From assembly GCA_019652555.1 (NCBI GenBank), contig BPAJ01000001.1, forward strand, positions 1 to 64,000: a DNA stretch of 64,000 bases. Reading direction: 5' to 3'. The DNA is from Gammaproteobacteria bacterium. GTDB taxonomy: Bacteria > Pseudomonadota > Gammaproteobacteria > Magnimaribacterales > AG-339-G14. The notes below the pieces were generated by a model that was given only the letters and a program-made list of their open reading frames with translations, searched no databases and had not been told where the DNA came from. Position 1 is the stretch's first letter. Each line of letters begins with the position of its first letter. Both the position numbers and the translations under genes were made by a program. Shown here one piece after another: positions 42,173-55,425 of the stretch.

Positions 42173-45100
42173 ATGGCAAGTACATACTCATTTGCAGAAA
42201 AAAAGAGAATAAGAAAAAGTTTTGAAAAAATTTCTAGTGCGATGTCACTACCTGATATCTTAGAAATTCAAACCGATTCGTATGATTACTTTTTACAAAA
42301 TATTCCTGATGCTACAAAAAGGAAAAATCAAGGCTTAGAAAGCGTTTTCCAATCGATTTTTCCAATCAATAGTGTCTCTGGAAATGCAAGGATTGAGTAC
42401 TTAGGTTATAAATTACAAGACCCTGAATTCGATGTTCAAGAGTGTCTTCCGCGAGGAAAAACTTATGAGGCGCCTTTAATAATAAGATGCAGAATCATCT
42501 TTATTGATAAAACCACTGGCGAAGAAAACCTCAAGAGCGCTAGAGAAGAAGAAGTTTACATGGGAACTGTTCCTTTAATGACAGAGCATGGAACTTTTGT
42601 AATCAATGGTACTGAAAGGGTAGTTGTTTCGCAGCTGCATAGATCACCAGGTTTGATATTTGATCACGACAGGGGCAAAACTCATTCATCAGGGAAACTC
42701 TTATACTCTTCTAGAGTAATACCTTATAGAGGTTCTTGGTTAGACTTTGAATTTGATCATAAAGATCTTGTTTACATTCGTATTGATAGAAGAAGAAAAC
42801 TCTATGCGACTATCTTACTAAGGGCAATAGGTTTTACTTCCCAAGAGATATTAGAGAAGTTCTACGAAAAAGAAACTTATCTGATAGGTTCAAATAGCTA
42901 CTCTTTGAAAGTCGTGCCTAGAAGAATGGTTGGAAAGATTGCTCCTTCAGACATTAAAGGTACTCAAGGTGTAATTATCGAAGCAGGTAAAAGAATAACT
43001 GCTAGACACATTAGACTAATTGAGTCGAGCAAGATTAAAACTTTAGAGGTTCCAAAAGAAAGTCTTTTCAATCAAACAATTGCTGAAGATATTGTTGATC
43101 CTTCAACCGGAGAAATCGCAATAGCATGCAACACTTTGATCGATGAAGAAGTTCTTCTTAAATTGAGTGAGCTAAAACTCAAAGAAATTAACGTCCTCTA
43201 TATCAATGAGCTTGAATCAGGCCCATATATTTCAGATACCTTAAGGTCAGATACTACTTCAAATTCACTTGAAGCTCTTGCTGAAATCTACCGAATGATG
43301 AGACCTGGGGAACCACCTACTAAAGAAGCTGCGACTCTGTTGTTTGAGAACCTATTTTTTAATGCAGATAAATATGATCTTTCTGATGTAGGAAGGATGA
43401 AATTCAATAAAAGGCTTGGCAGGGAAGAATTAATAGGAAAAGGTACTTTAGATAATGACGATATCCTAGAGGTCATAAAAACTTTGGTAGATATCCGAAA
43501 TGGAAAACAAACCTGTGATGATATAGATCATCTTGGAAATCGAAGAATTAGATCAGTTGGAGAAATGGTAGCCAACCAAGTTAGAGTTGGTTTGTTGAGA
43601 GTGGAAAGAGCTGTAAGAGAAAGGTTAAACATAGCAGAAGCAGAAGAATTAGGACCAGCAGATTTAATTAATGCAAAACCAATAACTGCCGCAATAAATG
43701 AGTTTTTCGGTTCAAGTCAGTTATCTCAATTCATGGATCAAAATAATCCTCTTTCTGAAGTAACTCATAAAAGACGGGTTTCGGCATTAGGTCCCGGAGG
43801 ACTAACTCGAGAAAGAGCTGGTTTTGAAGTTAGAGATGTTCATCCTTCTCATTACGGTAGAGTTTGTCCAATTGAAACTCCTGAGGGACCAAACATTGGT
43901 TTAATAAATTCTTTGTCGGTATATGCAAAAGTTAATGATTTCGGTTTTCTTGAGACTCCTTACAGAAAAGTAGAAAACGGCAAGGTTACCGATGAAATTC
44001 AATATGTATCTGCAATCGAAGAAGGTGAATTTGTCATAGCACAAGCCTCAGTAAAATTAGACAAAAATAATAAATTTGTTGAAGAGCTTGTCCCAGTTAG
44101 ATATCGAAATGAGTTTGAGTTAATGACTGTAGATAGAGTTGATCTTATGGATGTTTCCCCTCAACAAGTAGTCTCAATTGCTGCAGCGCTAATACCTTTT
44201 CTGGAACATGATGATGCTAACAGGGCACTGATGGGATCAAACATGCAACGTCAAGCAGTACCAACTTTATCAACAGAAGCTCCTTTAGTTGGTACCGGCA
44301 TGGAAAGACTGGTAGCACAATATTCGGGAGATTGTATTATTGCTAAAAATTCTGGAACAGTTGAAAAAGTTGATTCGGGAAAAATAGTTGTTAGAAAAAA
44401 TTTAAAAGAGATAAGCGCAACCGACTCAGCTGTTGATATTTATAATCTGATCAAATATACAAGATCCAATCAAAATACCTGTATCAATCAAAGACCTATA
44501 GTTAGTGAGGGAGACAAGATCTCTGCTGGAGACATATTGGCAGACGGTTCTTCAATAGACTTAGGCGAGTTAGCGCTTGGACAAAATATCAAAGTTGCCT
44601 TTATGGCATGGCATGGCTACAACTTTGAAGATTCAATCTTAATTTCAGATAAATTAGTTAAAGAAGATAAGCTTACAAGTGTCCATATTATCGAAGAGAC
44701 TTGCACTGCAAGAGATACAAAGCTTGGACCAGATGAAATCACAGCAGATATTCCTAACGTTGGTGAGTCTGCTTTATCAAAACTTGATGAATGCGGAATA
44801 GTTCACATTGGAGCTGAAGTAAATGCAGGAGATATTCTTGTAGGCAAAGTAACTCCAAAAGGCGAAACACAACTTTCTCCAGAAGAAAAACTTTTAAGAG
44901 CAATTTTTGGAGAAAAAGCATCTGATGTTAAAGATACCTCTTTGAGAGTTAAAGCTGGACAAGATGGAACTGTTATCGATGTTCAAGTATTTACAAGAGA
45001 AGGTTTAGAAAAAAATTCTCGTGCTGAGGTAATAGAATCGGTTTCTTTGGCAGAGATTCAAAAAGATATTGATCAAGAATTAAGTATAGTTTCTGAAGCT

Positions 45101-46249
45101 ACCATTAATTCCCTTATGCCTTCTCTTGAGGGTAAGAAAGTTATCAGCGGAAGAGGCATTTCCAAAGGAGAGGCTTTGACAAAAGACTTCTTAAATAGCT
45201 TGCCCGCTTCGGAATGGTTCAAATTGAGAATGCAAGATGAAAAGCTGAATGATTTGATAAAAGAATCTAAAGACAATCTCAAAAAATATGAGGACATGCT
45301 TAAAGAACGCTTTGAAGCTAAAAAAAGAAAAATAGTTTCTGGCGATGATTTGCCTCCAGGGGTGCAACAAGTAATTAAAGTTTATCTTGCTGTAAAAAGA
45401 AAAATTCAGCCTGGAGATAAACTTGCAGGAAGGCATGGAAACAAAGGTGTAATTTCAGTAGTCATGCCTGTCGAGGATATGCCTTATGATGAAAACGGAG
45501 AACCAGTTGATTTAGTTCTAAATCCTTTAGGAGTCCCTTCAAGAATGAACGTAGGACAACTTCTTGAAGTTCACTTAGGCTGGGCTTCAAAAGAACTAGG
45601 TAAAAAAATAGGTGAGCTAGTTGAAAAGTCTAAGAACCTTTCTGAAGTAAAACCTTTTGTTGAAAAAATATATTCTTCTACTGGAAAAAGAGAAGAGCTT
45701 GAAAAACTATCTGATAAAGAATTTAAAGAGTTATGTGAAAACTTAAAATCGGGAGTGCCAATGGCTACACCAGTTTTTGATGGAGCATCAGAAGAAGAGA
45801 TTAAAAAGATGCTCGAATTGGCTGATTTACCATCTTCTGGTCAAGCTCAACTATATGATGGAAGAACAGGAGAGGCTTTCGATAGATTAGTGACAATCGG
45901 ATACATGTATATTCTAAAATTAAATCATTTAATCGAAGATAAGATGCATGCTAGATCTACAGGTTCATACAGTCTTGTTACTCAACAACCTCTTGGAGGG
46001 AAAGCTCAATTTGGAGGACAAAGGCTTGGAGAAATGGAAGTATGGGCTCTAGAAGCTTACGGAGCTGCTAACACTCTACAAGAAATGTTGACTGTAAAAT
46101 CAGATGACGTACCAGGAAGAACAAAGGTATACAAAAATATTGTAGATGGTAATTATGAAATGGAAGCTGGTATCCCCGAATCCTATAATGTTTTAACCAA
46201 AGAAGTCAGATCTCTAGGAATAGACATAGACTTCGACGAGGTAGATTAA
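42173..46249 (+). CDS. rpoB: RNA polymerase beta subunit
   Basis: The 1358 residues (E. coli 1342) form half of the catalytic cleft. The rifampicin-binding region reads [20 protein letters not shown] then RVSALGPGG, with the residues equivalent to Asp516, His526 and Ser531 all in the sensitive state. The C-terminal [18 protein letters not shown] block ([17 protein letters not shown]) and the clamp segment [20 protein letters not shown] are intact. rpoC follows after four bases. Confidence 0.99.
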   Translation: MASTYSFAEKKRIRKSFEKISSAMSLPDILEIQTDSYDYFLQNIPDATKRKNQGLESVFQSIFPINSVSGNARIEYLGYKLQDPEFDVQECLPRGKTYEAPLIIRCRIIFIDKTTGEENLKSAREEEVYMGTVPLMTEHGTFVINGTERVVVSQLHRSPGLIFDHDRGKTHSSGKLLYSSRVIPYRGSWLDFEFDHKDLVYIRIDRRRKLYATILLRAIGFTSQEILEKFYEKETYLIGSNSYSLKVVPRRMVGKIAPSDIKGTQGVIIEAGKRITARHIRLIESSKIKTLEVPKESLFNQTIAEDIVDPSTGEIAIACNTLIDEEVLLKLSELKLKEINVLYINELESGPYISDTLRSDTTSNSLEALAEIYRMMRPGEPPTKEAATLLFENLFFNADKYDLSDVGRMKFNKRLGREELIGKGTLDNDDILEVIKTLVDIRNGKQTCDDIDHLGNRRIRSVGEMVANQVRVGLLRVERAVRERLNIAEAEELGPADLINAKPITAAINEFFGSSQLSQFMDQNNPLSEVTHKRRVSALGPGGLTRERAGFEVRDVHPSHYGRVCPIETPEGPNIGLINSLSVYAKVNDFGFLETPYRKVENGKVTDEIQYVSAIEEGEFVIAQASVKLDKNNKFVEELVPVRYRNEFELMTVDRVDLMDVSPQQVVSIAAALIPFLEHDDANRALMGSNMQRQAVPTLSTEAPLVGTGMERLVAQYSGDCIIAKNSGTVEKVDSGKIVVRKNLKEISATDSAVDIYNLIKYTRSNQNTCINQRPIVSEGDKISAGDILADGSSIDLGELALGQNIKVAFMAWHGYNFEDSILISDKLVKEDKLTSVHIIEETCTARDTKLGPDEITADIPNVGESALSKLDECGIVHIGAEVNAGDILVGKVTPKGETQLSPEEKLLRAIFGEKASDVKDTSLRVKAGQDGTVIDVQVFTREGLEKNSRAEVIESVSLAEIQKDIDQELSIVSEATINSLMPSLEGKKVISGRGISKGEALTKDFLNSLPASEWFKLRMQDEKLNDLIKESKDNLKKYEDMLKERFEAKKRKIVSGDDLPPGVQQVIKVYLAVKRKIQPGDKLAGRHGNKGVISVVMPVEDMPYDENGEPVDLVLNPLGVPSRMNVGQLLEVHLGWASKELGKKIGELVEKSKNLSEVKPFVEKIYSSTGKREELEKLSDKEFKELCENLKSGVPMATPVFDGASEEEIKKMLELADLPSSGQAQLYDGRTGEAFDRLVTIGYMYILKLNHLIEDKMHARSTGSYSLVTQQPLGGKAQFGGQRLGEMEVWALEAYGAANTLQEMLTVKSDDVPGRTKVYKNIVDGNYEMEAGIPESYNVLTKEVRSLGIDIDFDEVD

Positions 46250-46253
46250 ATTT

Positions 46254-49200
46254 ATGAAAGATTTATTAAAACTTTTTAAACAGGAAGAAGAAAACAATTT
46301 CAACGCAATCAAAGCTGGACTAGCTTCCGGGCAGCAAATTAGATCTTGGTCTTTTGGAGAAGTAAAAAAACCTGAAACTATTAATTACCGTACCTTCAAG
46401 CCTGAGAGAGATGGTTTATTTTGCGCAAAAATATTTGGTCCAGTTAAGGATTACGAATGTATTTGTGGCAAATATAAAAGAATGAAGCACAGAGGAGTTG
46501 TCTGTGAAAAGTGTGGAGTTGAAGTAACACTAGCCAAAGTCAGAAGAGAAAGAATGGGGCATATAGAACTGGCAGCTCCAGTTGCACATATTTGGTTTTT
46601 AAAATCTCTTCCTTCTAGAATATCTCTCCTCTTAGATAAGACTCTCAGAGAAGTAGAAAGAATTTTATACTTTGAATCTTTCGTGGTCACAGACCCAGGC
46701 ATGACTGATCTTGAAAAAGGTCAAATTTTAGATGAAGAAGAATACTTTGAAAAACTTGAGGAGTTTGGAGAAGAATTTTCTGCTGGTATGGGAGCAGAAT
46801 CGGTAAAAATTCTTCTTTCCGAGATGAACTTGGACAATGAAATATCAGAAGTACAAGAACAAATAGATTCCACAAATAGTGATGCCAAGAAAAAGAAGCT
46901 TTCCAAAAGATTAAAAATTCTTAAGGCTTTTACCTCCTCTAACAACAAACCAGAGTGGATGATCTTGGACGTATTACCTGTCTTACCTCCAGACCTAAGA
47001 CCTCTTGTTCCATTGGAAGGTGGAAGGTTTGCAACATCCGATCTTAACGATCTTTACAGGAGAGTTATCAATCGTAATAACAGACTTAAAAGATTAATAG
47101 AGCTTAATGCTCCTGAAATAATTGTGAGAAATGAAAAAAGAATGCTTCAAGAATCAGTAGATGCATTACTCGACAATGGAAGAAGAGGAAGAGCTATCAC
47201 TGGTTCAAACAAAAGGCCTTTGAAATCTCTCGCAGATATGATTAAAGGAAAACAAGGAAGATTTAGACAAAACTTACTTGGTAAAAGAGTAGATTATTCT
47301 GGAAGATCTGTAATTGTTGTAGGCCCAACATTAAAGCTTCATCAATGTGGACTACCTAAGAAAATGGCTTTGGAGCTTTTCAAACCATTTGTCTTTGGAA
47401 AACTTCAACAACTAGAATTAGCAACAACTATTAAAGGTGCTAAAAGAATGGTTGAAAGGGAAGAGCCAGTAGTTTGGGACATTTTGGCAGACGTAATCAG
47501 GGAACATCCAATTCTGCTAAATAGAGCACCTACTCTTCATAGACTTGGAATACAAGCCTTTGAACCAACTTTGATTGAAGGAAAAGCTATTCAACTTCAT
47601 CCTCTAGTTTGTAAAGCTTACAACGCAGACTTTGATGGCGATCAAATGGCAGTGCATGTTCCTCTTACCTTGGGGGCTCAACTAGAGTGTCGAGCTTTAA
47701 TGATGGCAAGTAATAATATTCTTTCACCGTCTAATGGAAAACCAATTATTGACCCTTCTCAAGATGTAGTCCTTGGTATTTATTACATGACGAGGGAAAA
47801 GGTTTCAGCCAAAGGAGAAGGCTCAATTTTTGCTGATATAAACGAAGTCCACAGAGCATATGACAGTGGAAATGTCGATCTTCAGGCAAAAGTAAAGGTT
47901 AGATTGGCAAATAAAGAATCAGAGTTGAATCTAGTTGATACTACTGTTGGTAGAGCAATTCTTTCTGGAATTCTTCCTAAGGAACTTGATTTTGAACTCA
48001 TAAATAAACCTCTAGACAGTAAGTCAATATCTTCTCTTATCAACATGTCATACAGACACAGTGGTTTGAAAGAAACAGTAATATTTGCAGACAAACTAAT
48101 GTACTTGGGATATGAGTATTCTACAAAGTCTGGATCTTCAATTTGTGTAGATGATTGTGTAATTCCTACTGACAAAGAGGAAATCATCTCAAGCGCTGAA
48201 ACTGAAGTAAAAGAAATCGAATCTCAGTATTCATCTGGTCTAGTAACGCAAGGTGAAAAGTACAATAAAGTAATTGATATTTGGTCAAGAGCAAATGAAA
48301 AAGTTGCAAGTTCTTTAATGGATACAATTTCAACAGAAAAAGTTGAAGACAGAGAAGGAAATTCTGTAGACCAAAAATCCTTTAACTCGGTATTTATGTA
48401 TTTAGATTCTGGCGCAAGAAGTTCTCCTGCTCAGGTTAGACAACTAGCTGGAATGAGAGGTCTAATGGCTAAACCAGATGGTTCAATAATTGAGACTCCA
48501 ATTACGGCGAACTTTAGAGAAGGCTTAACAGTTCTTCAATATTTCACCTCTACTCATGGTGCTAGAAAAGGTTTGGCAGATACTGCTTTAAAGACTGCCA
48601 ACTCAGGTTATCTAACAAGAAGATTGGTCGATGTTGCACAAGATCTAGTAATTAGAGAAGAAGATTGTGAAACAAAAGAAGGTATAGAACTAAGATCAAT
48701 CATTGAAGGTGGTGAAGTTGTTCAACATTTAAAAGACAGAATTTTAGGTAGAGTTTTAGCTGAACCATTATCTTCAAAAGATGGGTCTTTCAAAATTCCT
48801 AAAGGCACGTTAATTGATGAGGCTCTAGCTGAACAGATCGAACAAAACAACATAGATATTGCAAAAGTAAGATCTCCAATAACATGTGAAACCAGTTTTG
48901 GAATTTGTTCAAAATGCTATGGAAGAGATTTAGGAAGAGGAAATCTAGTAGATCCTGGTGAAGCCGTTGGAATAGTTGCTGCTCAATCTATTGGAGAGCC
49001 CGGAACTCAACTTACAATGAGAACTTTCCATATTGGAGGAGCTGCTTCTAGGTCTTCAGAGGAAGACAGAATACAAGCTAAGTATGACGGAACTGTGAAA
49101 TTTAGAAATCTGAATTCACTTCAAAATAAATCTAAAAAACAAGTTTGTATTTCTAGATCAGCTGAATTGGTTCTTTTTGATGAGAATGAATCTGAAAAAG

Positions 49201-50426
49201 AAAGATACAAAATTCCTTACGGAGCCGAAATAAATGTCAACGAAGGTGCTGCTATTAAATCCGGAGAATTGTTGGCAACTTGGGATCCATTAAACCACCC
49301 AATAATTTCTGAAGTTAAGGGTAAGGTAAATCTTAAAGATATGGAAAATGGTATTACCATCAGAGAAGTTACTGACGAGTTAACAGGCTTATCAAGTGTG
49401 GAGATCTTGGATGCGTCTGAAAGAACTTCTGCAGGAAAAGATATGAATCCTATGGTAGTCATAACAGATGCTAAAGGAAAAGAAGTTATGCTTCCTGGAG
49501 GTAAAAGACCTGCTGAATATAAGTTAGAACAAAAATCTCTCGTGAATGTAACTGATGGTCAATCCATTGAAATAGGTGATGTTCTTGCAAGAATTCCTAA
49601 AGAATCTTCCAAAACAAGAGACATTACTGGAGGACTTCCTAGAGTTGCTGATTTATTTGAAGCAAGACAACCAAAAGAAGTTGCTATTCTTGCTGAAATT
49701 AGTGGTGTAGTTTCTTGGGGAAAAGAGACCAAAGGCAAGAGAAGACTAGTTTTAACTGGAAAAGAAGGCAAAGAAGAGATTGTTCGTGAAACTTTAATAC
49801 CTAAGACAAGAAGTATTAATGTCTTTGAAGGAGAAACCGTCACCAAAGGAGACGTGATAAGTGAAGGTTCCTTGAGCCCGCACGATATTCTTTCTTTGAA
49901 AGGAGTTGAGGAACTAACAGAGTATGTCGTTAATGAGATTCAAGATGTTTATCGACTACAAGGTGTTGAAATAAGTGATAAACATATCGAGTGCATCCTT
50001 AGACAAATGCTTAGAAAAGTTGAAGTTACTGAGTCTGGTGACACAGATTTAATCATAGGAGATCAACTGGAACTTTCAGAAGTATTGCAACAAAATAAAA
50101 AAGTCTCTTCAGATGGCGGAATGCCAGCTAAATTCAAGCGTCTTTTATTAGGAATTACCAAAGCATCTCTTGCTACAGAGTCTTTTGTTTCAGCTGCATC
50201 TTTCCAAGAAACTACAAGAGTTCTTACCGAAGCCTCTGTAACTGGAAAGATAGATAAGTTAAGAGGCCTTAAAGAGAATGTTGTGATAGGAAGGCTTATT
50301 CCTGCTGGAACTGGATATGGAGCCTCTCAAGGACAAGCTGATTTAGTCTCAGATATTGAATCCGAGCTCAGCGAAGTAATCGCTGATACTGAGGCTGATC
50401 AAAGTGAATCTACCAGTGAAGAATAG
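46254..50426 (+). CDS. rpoC: RNA polymerase beta' subunit
   Basis: The 1390 residues (E. coli 1407) include the N-terminal zinc ribbon ([20 protein letters not shown]), the catalytic Mg2+ loop [15 protein letters not shown], the bridge and trigger helices ([11 protein letters not shown]), and the second zinc site [19 protein letters not shown]. The C terminus is an acidic Ser/Glu tail. A promoter lies right after it, so rpsL can be made independently. Confidence 0.99.
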   Translation: MKDLLKLFKQEEENNFNAIKAGLASGQQIRSWSFGEVKKPETINYRTFKPERDGLFCAKIFGPVKDYECICGKYKRMKHRGVVCEKCGVEVTLAKVRRERMGHIELAAPVAHIWFLKSLPSRISLLLDKTLREVERILYFESFVVTDPGMTDLEKGQILDEEEYFEKLEEFGEEFSAGMGAESVKILLSEMNLDNEISEVQEQIDSTNSDAKKKKLSKRLKILKAFTSSNNKPEWMILDVLPVLPPDLRPLVPLEGGRFATSDLNDLYRRVINRNNRLKRLIELNAPEIIVRNEKRMLQESVDALLDNGRRGRAITGSNKRPLKSLADMIKGKQGRFRQNLLGKRVDYSGRSVIVVGPTLKLHQCGLPKKMALELFKPFVFGKLQQLELATTIKGAKRMVEREEPVVWDILADVIREHPILLNRAPTLHRLGIQAFEPTLIEGKAIQLHPLVCKAYNADFDGDQMAVHVPLTLGAQLECRALMMASNNILSPSNGKPIIDPSQDVVLGIYYMTREKVSAKGEGSIFADINEVHRAYDSGNVDLQAKVKVRLANKESELNLVDTTVGRAILSGILPKELDFELINKPLDSKSISSLINMSYRHSGLKETVIFADKLMYLGYEYSTKSGSSICVDDCVIPTDKEEIISSAETEVKEIESQYSSGLVTQGEKYNKVIDIWSRANEKVASSLMDTISTEKVEDREGNSVDQKSFNSVFMYLDSGARSSPAQVRQLAGMRGLMAKPDGSIIETPITANFREGLTVLQYFTSTHGARKGLADTALKTANSGYLTRRLVDVAQDLVIREEDCETKEGIELRSIIEGGEVVQHLKDRILGRVLAEPLSSKDGSFKIPKGTLIDEALAEQIEQNNIDIAKVRSPITCETSFGICSKCYGRDLGRGNLVDPGEAVGIVAAQSIGEPGTQLTMRTFHIGGAASRSSEEDRIQAKYDGTVKFRNLNSLQNKSKKQVCISRSAELVLFDENESEKERYKIPYGAEINVNEGAAIKSGELLATWDPLNHPIISEVKGKVNLKDMENGITIREVTDELTGLSSVEILDASERTSAGKDMNPMVVITDAKGKEVMLPGGKRPAEYKLEQKSLVNVTDGQSIEIGDVLARIPKESSKTRDITGGLPRVADLFEARQPKEVAILAEISGVVSWGKETKGKRRLVLTGKEGKEEIVRETLIPKTRSINVFEGETVTKGDVISEGSLSPHDILSLKGVEELTEYVVNEIQDVYRLQGVEISDKHIECILRQMLRKVEVTESGDTDLIIGDQLELSEVLQQNKKVSSDGGMPAKFKRLLLGITKASLATESFVSAASFQETTRVLTEASVTGKIDKLRGLKENVVIGRLIPAGTGYGASQGQADLVSDIESELSEVIADTEADQSESTSEE

Positions 50427-50427
50427 T

Positions 50428-50456
50428 TTGACCAAATGACAATGTCTCATTAAAAT
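50428..50456 (+). promoter_or_regulatory. Promoter of rpsL-rpsG-fusA
   Basis: TTGACC (50428-50433), an exact 17 bp spacer and TAAAAT (50451-50456) begin two bases after the rpoC stop codon. The rpsL ATG is 13 bases after the -10, so the mRNA leader would be only about 6-7 nt with no Shine-Dalgarno. Confidence 0.6.
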
Positions 50457-50469
50457 CGCGCACTTAAAT

Positions 50470-50841
50470 ATGGCAAGAGTAAATCAATTAATAAGAAAAC
50501 CTAGAAAGGTTAAGAAAGCTAAAAGTGATGTGCCTGCATTGGTGGGTTCTCCGCAAAAAAGGGGAGTTTGTACTAGGGTTTATACAACAACGCCAAAAAA
50601 ACCTAATTCGGCTTTAAGAAAAGTTTGTAAAGTAAGATTAACTTCTGGATATGAAGTTATCTCCTACATTGGTGGAGAGGGCCATAATCTTCAAGAACAC
50701 TCTGTTGTTTTAATTAGAGGTGGTCGAGTTAAAGATCTTCCAGGTGTTAGATATCATACTGTTAGAGGTACACTGGATACTACGGGTGTCGAAGACAGAA
50801 AACAACGAAGATCAAAATATGGATCCAAGAGGCCTAAATAA
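50470..50841 (+). CDS. rpsL: 30S ribosomal protein S12
   Basis: Decoding-centre protein. The 123 residues include [18 protein letters not shown], with the lysine that mutates in streptomycin resistance unchanged, and [17 protein letters not shown] with the Asp modified by RimO in E. coli. The start has no ribosome-binding site and a very short predicted leader. Overlaps rpsG by one base. Confidence 0.98.
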   Translation: MARVNQLIRKPRKVKKAKSDVPALVGSPQKRGVCTRVYTTTPKKPNSALRKVCKVRLTSGYEVISYIGGEGHNLQEHSVVLIRGGRVKDLPGVRYHTVRGTLDTTGVEDRKQRRSKYGSKRPK

Positions 50842-51311
50842 TGCCTAGAAAAGGACCAGTCCCAAAAAGAGATGTTATCCCCGATCCAAAATATGGGAAT
50901 GTAAAACTTGCTAAGTTTGTAAATAACTTAATGCAAAGAGGAAAAAAAAGTACAGCTGAAAAAATTATCTACTCTGCCTTAGATCAAGTATCTTCAAAAT
51001 CAAAAAGAGATCCACTTGAAGTTTTTGAAGAAGCTTTAGATCAAGTTGGTCCTCAAGTTGAAGTTAAATCCAGAAGGGTTGGTGGTGCTACCTATCAGGT
51101 CCCTTTAGAAGTAAAAACTTCAAGACGTCTTGCTTTAGCAATGAGATGGATCGTTTCAAGTGCTAAGAAAAGATCTGAAAAAAATATGTCTACAAAACTG
51201 GCTGGAGAATTGATTGATGCTGCTGACGGAAGAGGAGAGGCAGTAAAAAAACGTCAGGATACTCATAAAATGGCTGAAGCAAACAAAGCTTTCTCTCACT
51301 TTAGATTTTAA
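50841..51311 (+). CDS. rpsG: 30S ribosomal protein S7
   Basis: Primary binder of the 3' major domain of 16S rRNA and head of the 30S E site. The 156 residues include [18 protein letters not shown], the beta-hairpin [17 protein letters not shown] and the [13 protein letters not shown] helix. Starts within the rpsL stop (TAATG) and ends three bases before fusA. Confidence 0.98.
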   Translation: MPRKGPVPKRDVIPDPKYGNVKLAKFVNNLMQRGKKSTAEKIIYSALDQVSSKSKRDPLEVFEEALDQVGPQVEVKSRRVGGATYQVPLEVKTSRRLALAMRWIVSSAKKRSEKNMSTKLAGELIDAADGRGEAVKKRQDTHKMAEANKAFSHFRF

Positions 51312-51314
51312 TCA

Positions 51315-53429
51315 ATGTCTACAAGAAAAGTTCCTTTAAACTTATATAGAAATATTGGCATTTGCGCGCACGTTGATGCTGGTAAGACCACAACAACTGA
51401 AAGGGTTCTTTTTTATACTGGAATATCTCACAAAATAGGTGAAGTTCATGATGGTGCTGCCACAATGGATTGGATGGAACAAGAACAAGAGAGAGGTATT
51501 ACCATTACTTCAGCTGCTACGACTTGTTTTTGGAAAGGTATGAGGAGTCAATTTAATGAACATAGAATTAATATAATCGATACTCCTGGACACGTTGATT
51601 TTACGATTGAAGTAGAAAGATCTTTAAGAGTTTTGGATGGCGCTGTAGTTGTTTTTTGCGGAAGCTCTGGCGTAGAACCTCAATCAGAAACTGTCTGGAG
51701 GCAAGCAAATAGATACAAAGTTCCTAGAATAGCTTTTGTAAATAAAATGGATAGAGCCGGAGCTGACTTTTTAAGAGTTGTTGGTCAAATTAAAGATAGG
51801 TTAGGCGCTACTCCTGTTCCCATACAACTTCCTATAGGTGCAGAAGATGATTTTAAAGGAATCATTGATTTGATGAGAATGAAAGCTCTCTACTGGGATG
51901 GAGATGATATGGGAACATCTTATAGAGAAGAAGATATTCCATCAGACCTTCTTGATCAGTCAAATGAATATAGAGAAGCGATGCTTGAGTCAGTCGCAGA
52001 GGCAAGTGAAGAATTAATGGAAAAATATTTGGAAAATGGCGACTTATCTCTTGAAGAAATAATTCAAGGTATCAGGATTAGGACTTTAAATAATGAAATT
52101 GTTCCTACTATATGCGGTTCTGCCTTTAAGAATAAAGGCGTTCAACCAATGTTGGATTGTGTAATTGACTTTCTCCCTTCGCCTGACGAAGTAGAAGCAA
52201 TACAAGGTATTTTGGAGGATGAGGAAACAACCGACCAAAGATCATCAAGCGATGAAGAGCCTTTTTCTGCTTTGGCCTTTAAAATTGCAACAGATCCTTT
52301 TGTTGGAACTTTAACATTTGTAAGAGTTTATTCGGGTGTTTTAAATTCTGGAGATGCCGTTTATTCTCCTGCAAAAAGATCCAAAGAGAGAATCGGAAGA
52401 ATGCTTCAGATGCATGCCAACAATAGAAGTGAAATATCAGAAGTAAGAGCAGGAGACATAGCTGCAGTTATTGGTTTGAAGGACGTAACAACAGGAGATA
52501 CTTTATGCGATCTTAAAAAACCAATTATCCTAGAAAAAATGACTTTCCCTGAACCTGTTATTTCAGTTGCAGTTGAACCTAAAACAAAAACAGACCAAGA
52601 AAAAATGTCTACAGCCTTAGGAAGACTTGCTCAAGAAGATCCATCTTTTAGAGTGAATTCTGATGAAGAGTCGGGTCAGACAATTATTTCTGGTATGGGA
52701 GAACTTCATCTAGATGTCCTTGTTGATAGAATGAAAAGGGAATTTGATGTTGAAGCTAACATCGGTAAACCTCAAGTAGCATACCGAGAAACAATTAAGA
52801 AAGATGTTGAATCTGAAGGAAAATTTGTCAGACAATCTGGAGGAAAAGGTCAATACGGTCATGTTTGGTTAAAAATAGAGCCTTTAACAGAAGCTGAAAA
52901 AGAAGATGAAAATGAAGTATTTCAGTTTGTGAATAAAATTGTTGGAGGAACCATTCCAAGAGAATTCATTCCGGCCGTCGAAAAAGGTGCCTTCGAACAA
53001 ATGCAATCAGGAATATTAGGTGGTTTTCCTTTGATCGATGTAAAAGTAACGGTTTATGATGGATCTTTTCATGATGTAGATTCTTCAGAGATAGCTTTTA
53101 AAGTTGCCTCCTCGATGGCTTTAAAAGATGGAGCACTAAAAGCTAATCCAGTCATCCTTGAACCAATAATGAAACTGGAAGTTGTGACTCCAGAAGAGTA
53201 TATGGGAGATGTTGTTGGAGACTTAAATAGAAGAAGAGGCATAGTTCAAGGCATGAATGATATTCATGCTGGAAAGGTTCTAGATGGAGAAGTTCCACTT
53301 GCAGAAATGTTTGGTTATGCAACTGATCTAAGGTCTGCCACTCAAGGAAGAGCAACTTTCACCATGGAACCTTTGAAGTATTCAGAAGTCCCTGCAAATG
53401 TTGCAGAAGCTCTTATAAATAAAGGTTAA
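51315..53429 (+). CDS. fusA: Elongation factor G
   Basis: Translocase GTPase. The 704 residues show P-loop [43 protein letters not shown], and domains II-V with [15 protein letters not shown] and the domain IV-V segment RRRGIVQGM. No second tuf follows; instead a strong promoter begins seven bases after the stop. Confidence 0.98.
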   Translation: MSTRKVPLNLYRNIGICAHVDAGKTTTTERVLFYTGISHKIGEVHDGAATMDWMEQEQERGITITSAATTCFWKGMRSQFNEHRINIIDTPGHVDFTIEVERSLRVLDGAVVVFCGSSGVEPQSETVWRQANRYKVPRIAFVNKMDRAGADFLRVVGQIKDRLGATPVPIQLPIGAEDDFKGIIDLMRMKALYWDGDDMGTSYREEDIPSDLLDQSNEYREAMLESVAEASEELMEKYLENGDLSLEEIIQGIRIRTLNNEIVPTICGSAFKNKGVQPMLDCVIDFLPSPDEVEAIQGILEDEETTDQRSSSDEEPFSALAFKIATDPFVGTLTFVRVYSGVLNSGDAVYSPAKRSKERIGRMLQMHANNRSEISEVRAGDIAAVIGLKDVTTGDTLCDLKKPIILEKMTFPEPVISVAVEPKTKTDQEKMSTALGRLAQEDPSFRVNSDEESGQTIISGMGELHLDVLVDRMKREFDVEANIGKPQVAYRETIKKDVESEGKFVRQSGGKGQYGHVWLKIEPLTEAEKEDENEVFQFVNKIVGGTIPREFIPAVEKGAFEQMQSGILGGFPLIDVKVTVYDGSFHDVDSSEIAFKVASSMALKDGALKANPVILEPIMKLEVVTPEEYMGDVVGDLNRRRGIVQGMNDIHAGKVLDGEVPLAEMFGYATDLRSATQGRATFTMEPLKYSEVPANVAEALINKG

Positions 53430-53436
53430 TTTCTTA

Positions 53437-53465
53437 TTGACAGTCTCCAAGGGCAGGCATAGAAT
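53437..53465 (+). promoter_or_regulatory. Consensus promoter of the S10-spc operon
   Basis: Perfect TTGACA (53437-53442), an exact 17 bp spacer and TAGAAT (53460-53465), one mismatch from the -10 consensus. The best promoter in the window. It would yield a leader of about 80 nt before rpsJ. Confidence 0.75.
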
Positions 53466-53496
53466 TGCCGCTCTTTTGCGTATTTATATGTAAAAG

Positions 53497-53511
53497 GCCG
53501 ATTTTTTCGGC
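53497..53511 (+). promoter_or_regulatory. Hairpin in rpsJ leader
   Basis: GCCGA/TCGGC stem around a T-rich loop in the 80 nt leader. It is too small to be recognised as the L4-binding S10 leader of E. coli, which is roughly twice as long. Role unknown. Confidence 0.35.
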
Positions 53512-53551
53512 ACGTTCTTTAAAAATTTTGTTGTTTAAATAGAGGTAAGCT

Positions 53552-53872
53552 TTGCAAAGCCAAAATATAAGAATTCGTCTAAAAGCTTTTGATAACAAGC
53601 TGATAGATAAGTCTGCAAAAGAAATTGTAGAGACTGTTAAAAGAACTGGCGCAGTTGTAAAAGGACCTATTCCCATGCCTGTGAGAAAAAGGCAAACAAC
53701 AATTTTAATTTCTCCCCATAAAGATAAGGATGCTCGTGACCAATACGAGATTAGAACTTACAAACGTATTATGGACATAATCAAACCTACTGAAAAAACA
53801 GTGGATGCACTCATGAAACTAGATCTTTCTGCTGGTGTAGACGTACAAATATCTTTGGATGAACTCAACTAG
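53552..53872 (+). CDS. rpsJ: 30S ribosomal protein S10 (NusE)
   Basis: Ribosomal head protein that also serves as NusE in antitermination with NusG. The 106 residues include [33 protein letters not shown] and the [18 protein letters not shown] block. The start is TTG: alignment with S10 ([13 protein letters not shown] in E. coli) fixes it there, and an AGAGG ribosome-binding site lies six bases upstream. A TTG start may lower initiation. Confidence 0.96.
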   Translation: MQSQNIRIRLKAFDNKLIDKSAKEIVETVKRTGAVVKGPIPMPVRKRQTTILISPHKDKDARDQYEIRTYKRIMDIIKPTEKTVDALMKLDLSAGVDVQISLDELN

Positions 53873-53875
53873 AAA

Positions 53876-54514
53876 ATGATTGGATTAATTGCAAGAAAAG
53901 AAGGAATGAGCAGGGTTTTCACTGATGAAGGAAAGTCTGTCCCTGTTACGGTTTTGAAAATTCATTCAAACGTTGTTTCTCAGATTAAAACTTCTGAAAA
54001 AGATGGTTACGATGCCATCCAAATATCAGCAGTAGAGCAATCGGAAAAAAATCAATCTAAAGCTGAAATAGGTCATTTGAAAAAAAACAATATTTCCTTC
54101 AAAAAACTTTCTCAAGAATTTCCCTTAAATATAAGTGAAGAAGAAAATCTTGATATAGGCTCTGAAATAAAGGCCGATATTTTTGAGGAAGGCCAATTTG
54201 TAGATGTAATAGGAACAACAAAGGGAAAAGGCTTTGCGGGTACGGTTAAAAGATGGAATTTCGCAACTCAAGATGCTACTCATGGAAACTCTCTTGCTCA
54301 TAGAAAACCAGGTTCAATTGGACAATGTCAAACTCCCGGAAGAGTTTGGAAAGGAAAAAAAATGTCAGGACACATGGGTAACGTAAGACAAACTACACAA
54401 AATTTAAAAGTTCAAAAAATTGATTTGGAAAATAATTTTATTTTAATCAAGGGAGCTGTTCCTGGTCCAAATGGATCAGAAGTTACCATTAAACCGGCAA
54501 CTAAAAAAACATGA
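53876..54514 (+). CDS. rplC: 50S ribosomal protein L3
   Basis: Early assembly protein near the peptidyl transferase centre. The 212 residues include [17 protein letters not shown] and [20 protein letters not shown], with the Gln that PrmB methylates in E. coli. Overlaps rplD by four bases. Confidence 0.97.
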   Translation: MIGLIARKEGMSRVFTDEGKSVPVTVLKIHSNVVSQIKTSEKDGYDAIQISAVEQSEKNQSKAEIGHLKKNNISFKKLSQEFPLNISEEENLDIGSEIKADIFEEGQFVDVIGTTKGKGFAGTVKRWNFATQDATHGNSLAHRKPGSIGQCQTPGRVWKGKKMSGHMGNVRQTTQNLKVQKIDLENNFILIKGAVPGPNGSEVTIKPATKKT

Positions 54515-55125
54515 AATTACCTTTTTTAAAATCTTCTAAAACAACTGAGGCTGAAGTTTCAGAAAAAATCTTTGGAGTTGAGATAAATAAAGATCTTATC
54601 GCTCAACTTATAAAAATCTATATTGAAAATAGCCACCCCGGAACAAAGGCTCAAAAAAACAGATCTGCTGTAAGAGGAGGTGGAAAAAAACCTTGGCGTC
54701 AAAAGGGAACAGGAAGAGCTAGGGCAGGAACATCTAGAAGTCCTCTCTGGCGTGGCGGTGGAGTTGTATTTCCTGCTTCAACTAAGTCAGCAAAACCAAA
54801 AAAACTAAATAAGAAAATGTATAAATCTGCCATGCGATCCATTTTTTCGTCTCTTGCAAAAGAAAATAGAGTTTTTTTGTCTGACCAAATCAATATAGAA
54901 AACCCAAAGACTAAAGATTTTGTAGATTTTCTAAAGAAAAATGAACTTAAAGAGGGCCTGTTTATTGTTGATGAAATTTCAAACAATCTCAGTTTAGCTT
55001 CAAGAAACTTACCAAATGTGAATGTAACCAACTTGAATACTTTGAATCCTATTAATTTATTGAAGTTTAACTCAGTAGTGATTGCAGAAAATTGTCTTAA
55101 CCTTATTGAAGAGAAATTATCGTGA
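54511..55125 (+). CDS. rplD: 50S ribosomal protein L4
   Basis: Exit-tunnel protein; in E. coli it also represses its own operon. The 204 residues contain the tunnel loop [20 protein letters not shown] followed by [12 protein letters not shown]. Starts in an ATGA overlap with rplC and ends in a GTGA overlap with rplW. Confidence 0.97.
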   Translation: MKLPFLKSSKTTEAEVSEKIFGVEINKDLIAQLIKIYIENSHPGTKAQKNRSAVRGGGKKPWRQKGTGRARAGTSRSPLWRGGGVVFPASTKSAKPKKLNKKMYKSAMRSIFSSLAKENRVFLSDQINIENPKTKDFVDFLKKNELKEGLFIVDEISNNLSLASRNLPNVNVTNLNTLNPINLLKFNSVVIAENCLNLIEEKLS

Positions 55126-55424
55126 GCAATATTATTCCCAACAAAATTATCGAATCAGCTTTAGTTTCTGAGAAATCTTCTTTGGTTGGACAAAACGCAA
55201 ATACATACGTATTCAAAGTGAATACTTCTGCAACAAAAAATCAAGTGAAAAAAGCTATAGAAGCAAAATTTGATGTAAATGTTACGAAGGTGAATATTCT
55301 GAATGTTAAAGGGAAGACAAAACGAATGATGAATCTAAGAGGGAAGATTAGAAAAAAATCTGATTGGAAAAAAGCTTACGTTTCATTAAAACCAGAACAA
55401 CGAATAGAGATTATTCAAGAATAA
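55122..55424 (+). CDS. rplW: 50S ribosomal protein L23
   Basis: Tunnel-exit protein that docks trigger factor and SRP. The 100 residues include [20 protein letters not shown] and the [17 protein letters not shown] loop. The start is GTG inside the rplD stop, implying coupled translation. Confidence 0.97.
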   Translation: MSNIIPNKIIESALVSEKSSLVGQNANTYVFKVNTSATKNQVKKAIEAKFDVNVTKVNILNVKGKTKRMMNLRGKIRKKSDWKKAYVSLKPEQRIEIIQE

Positions 55425-55425
55425 A

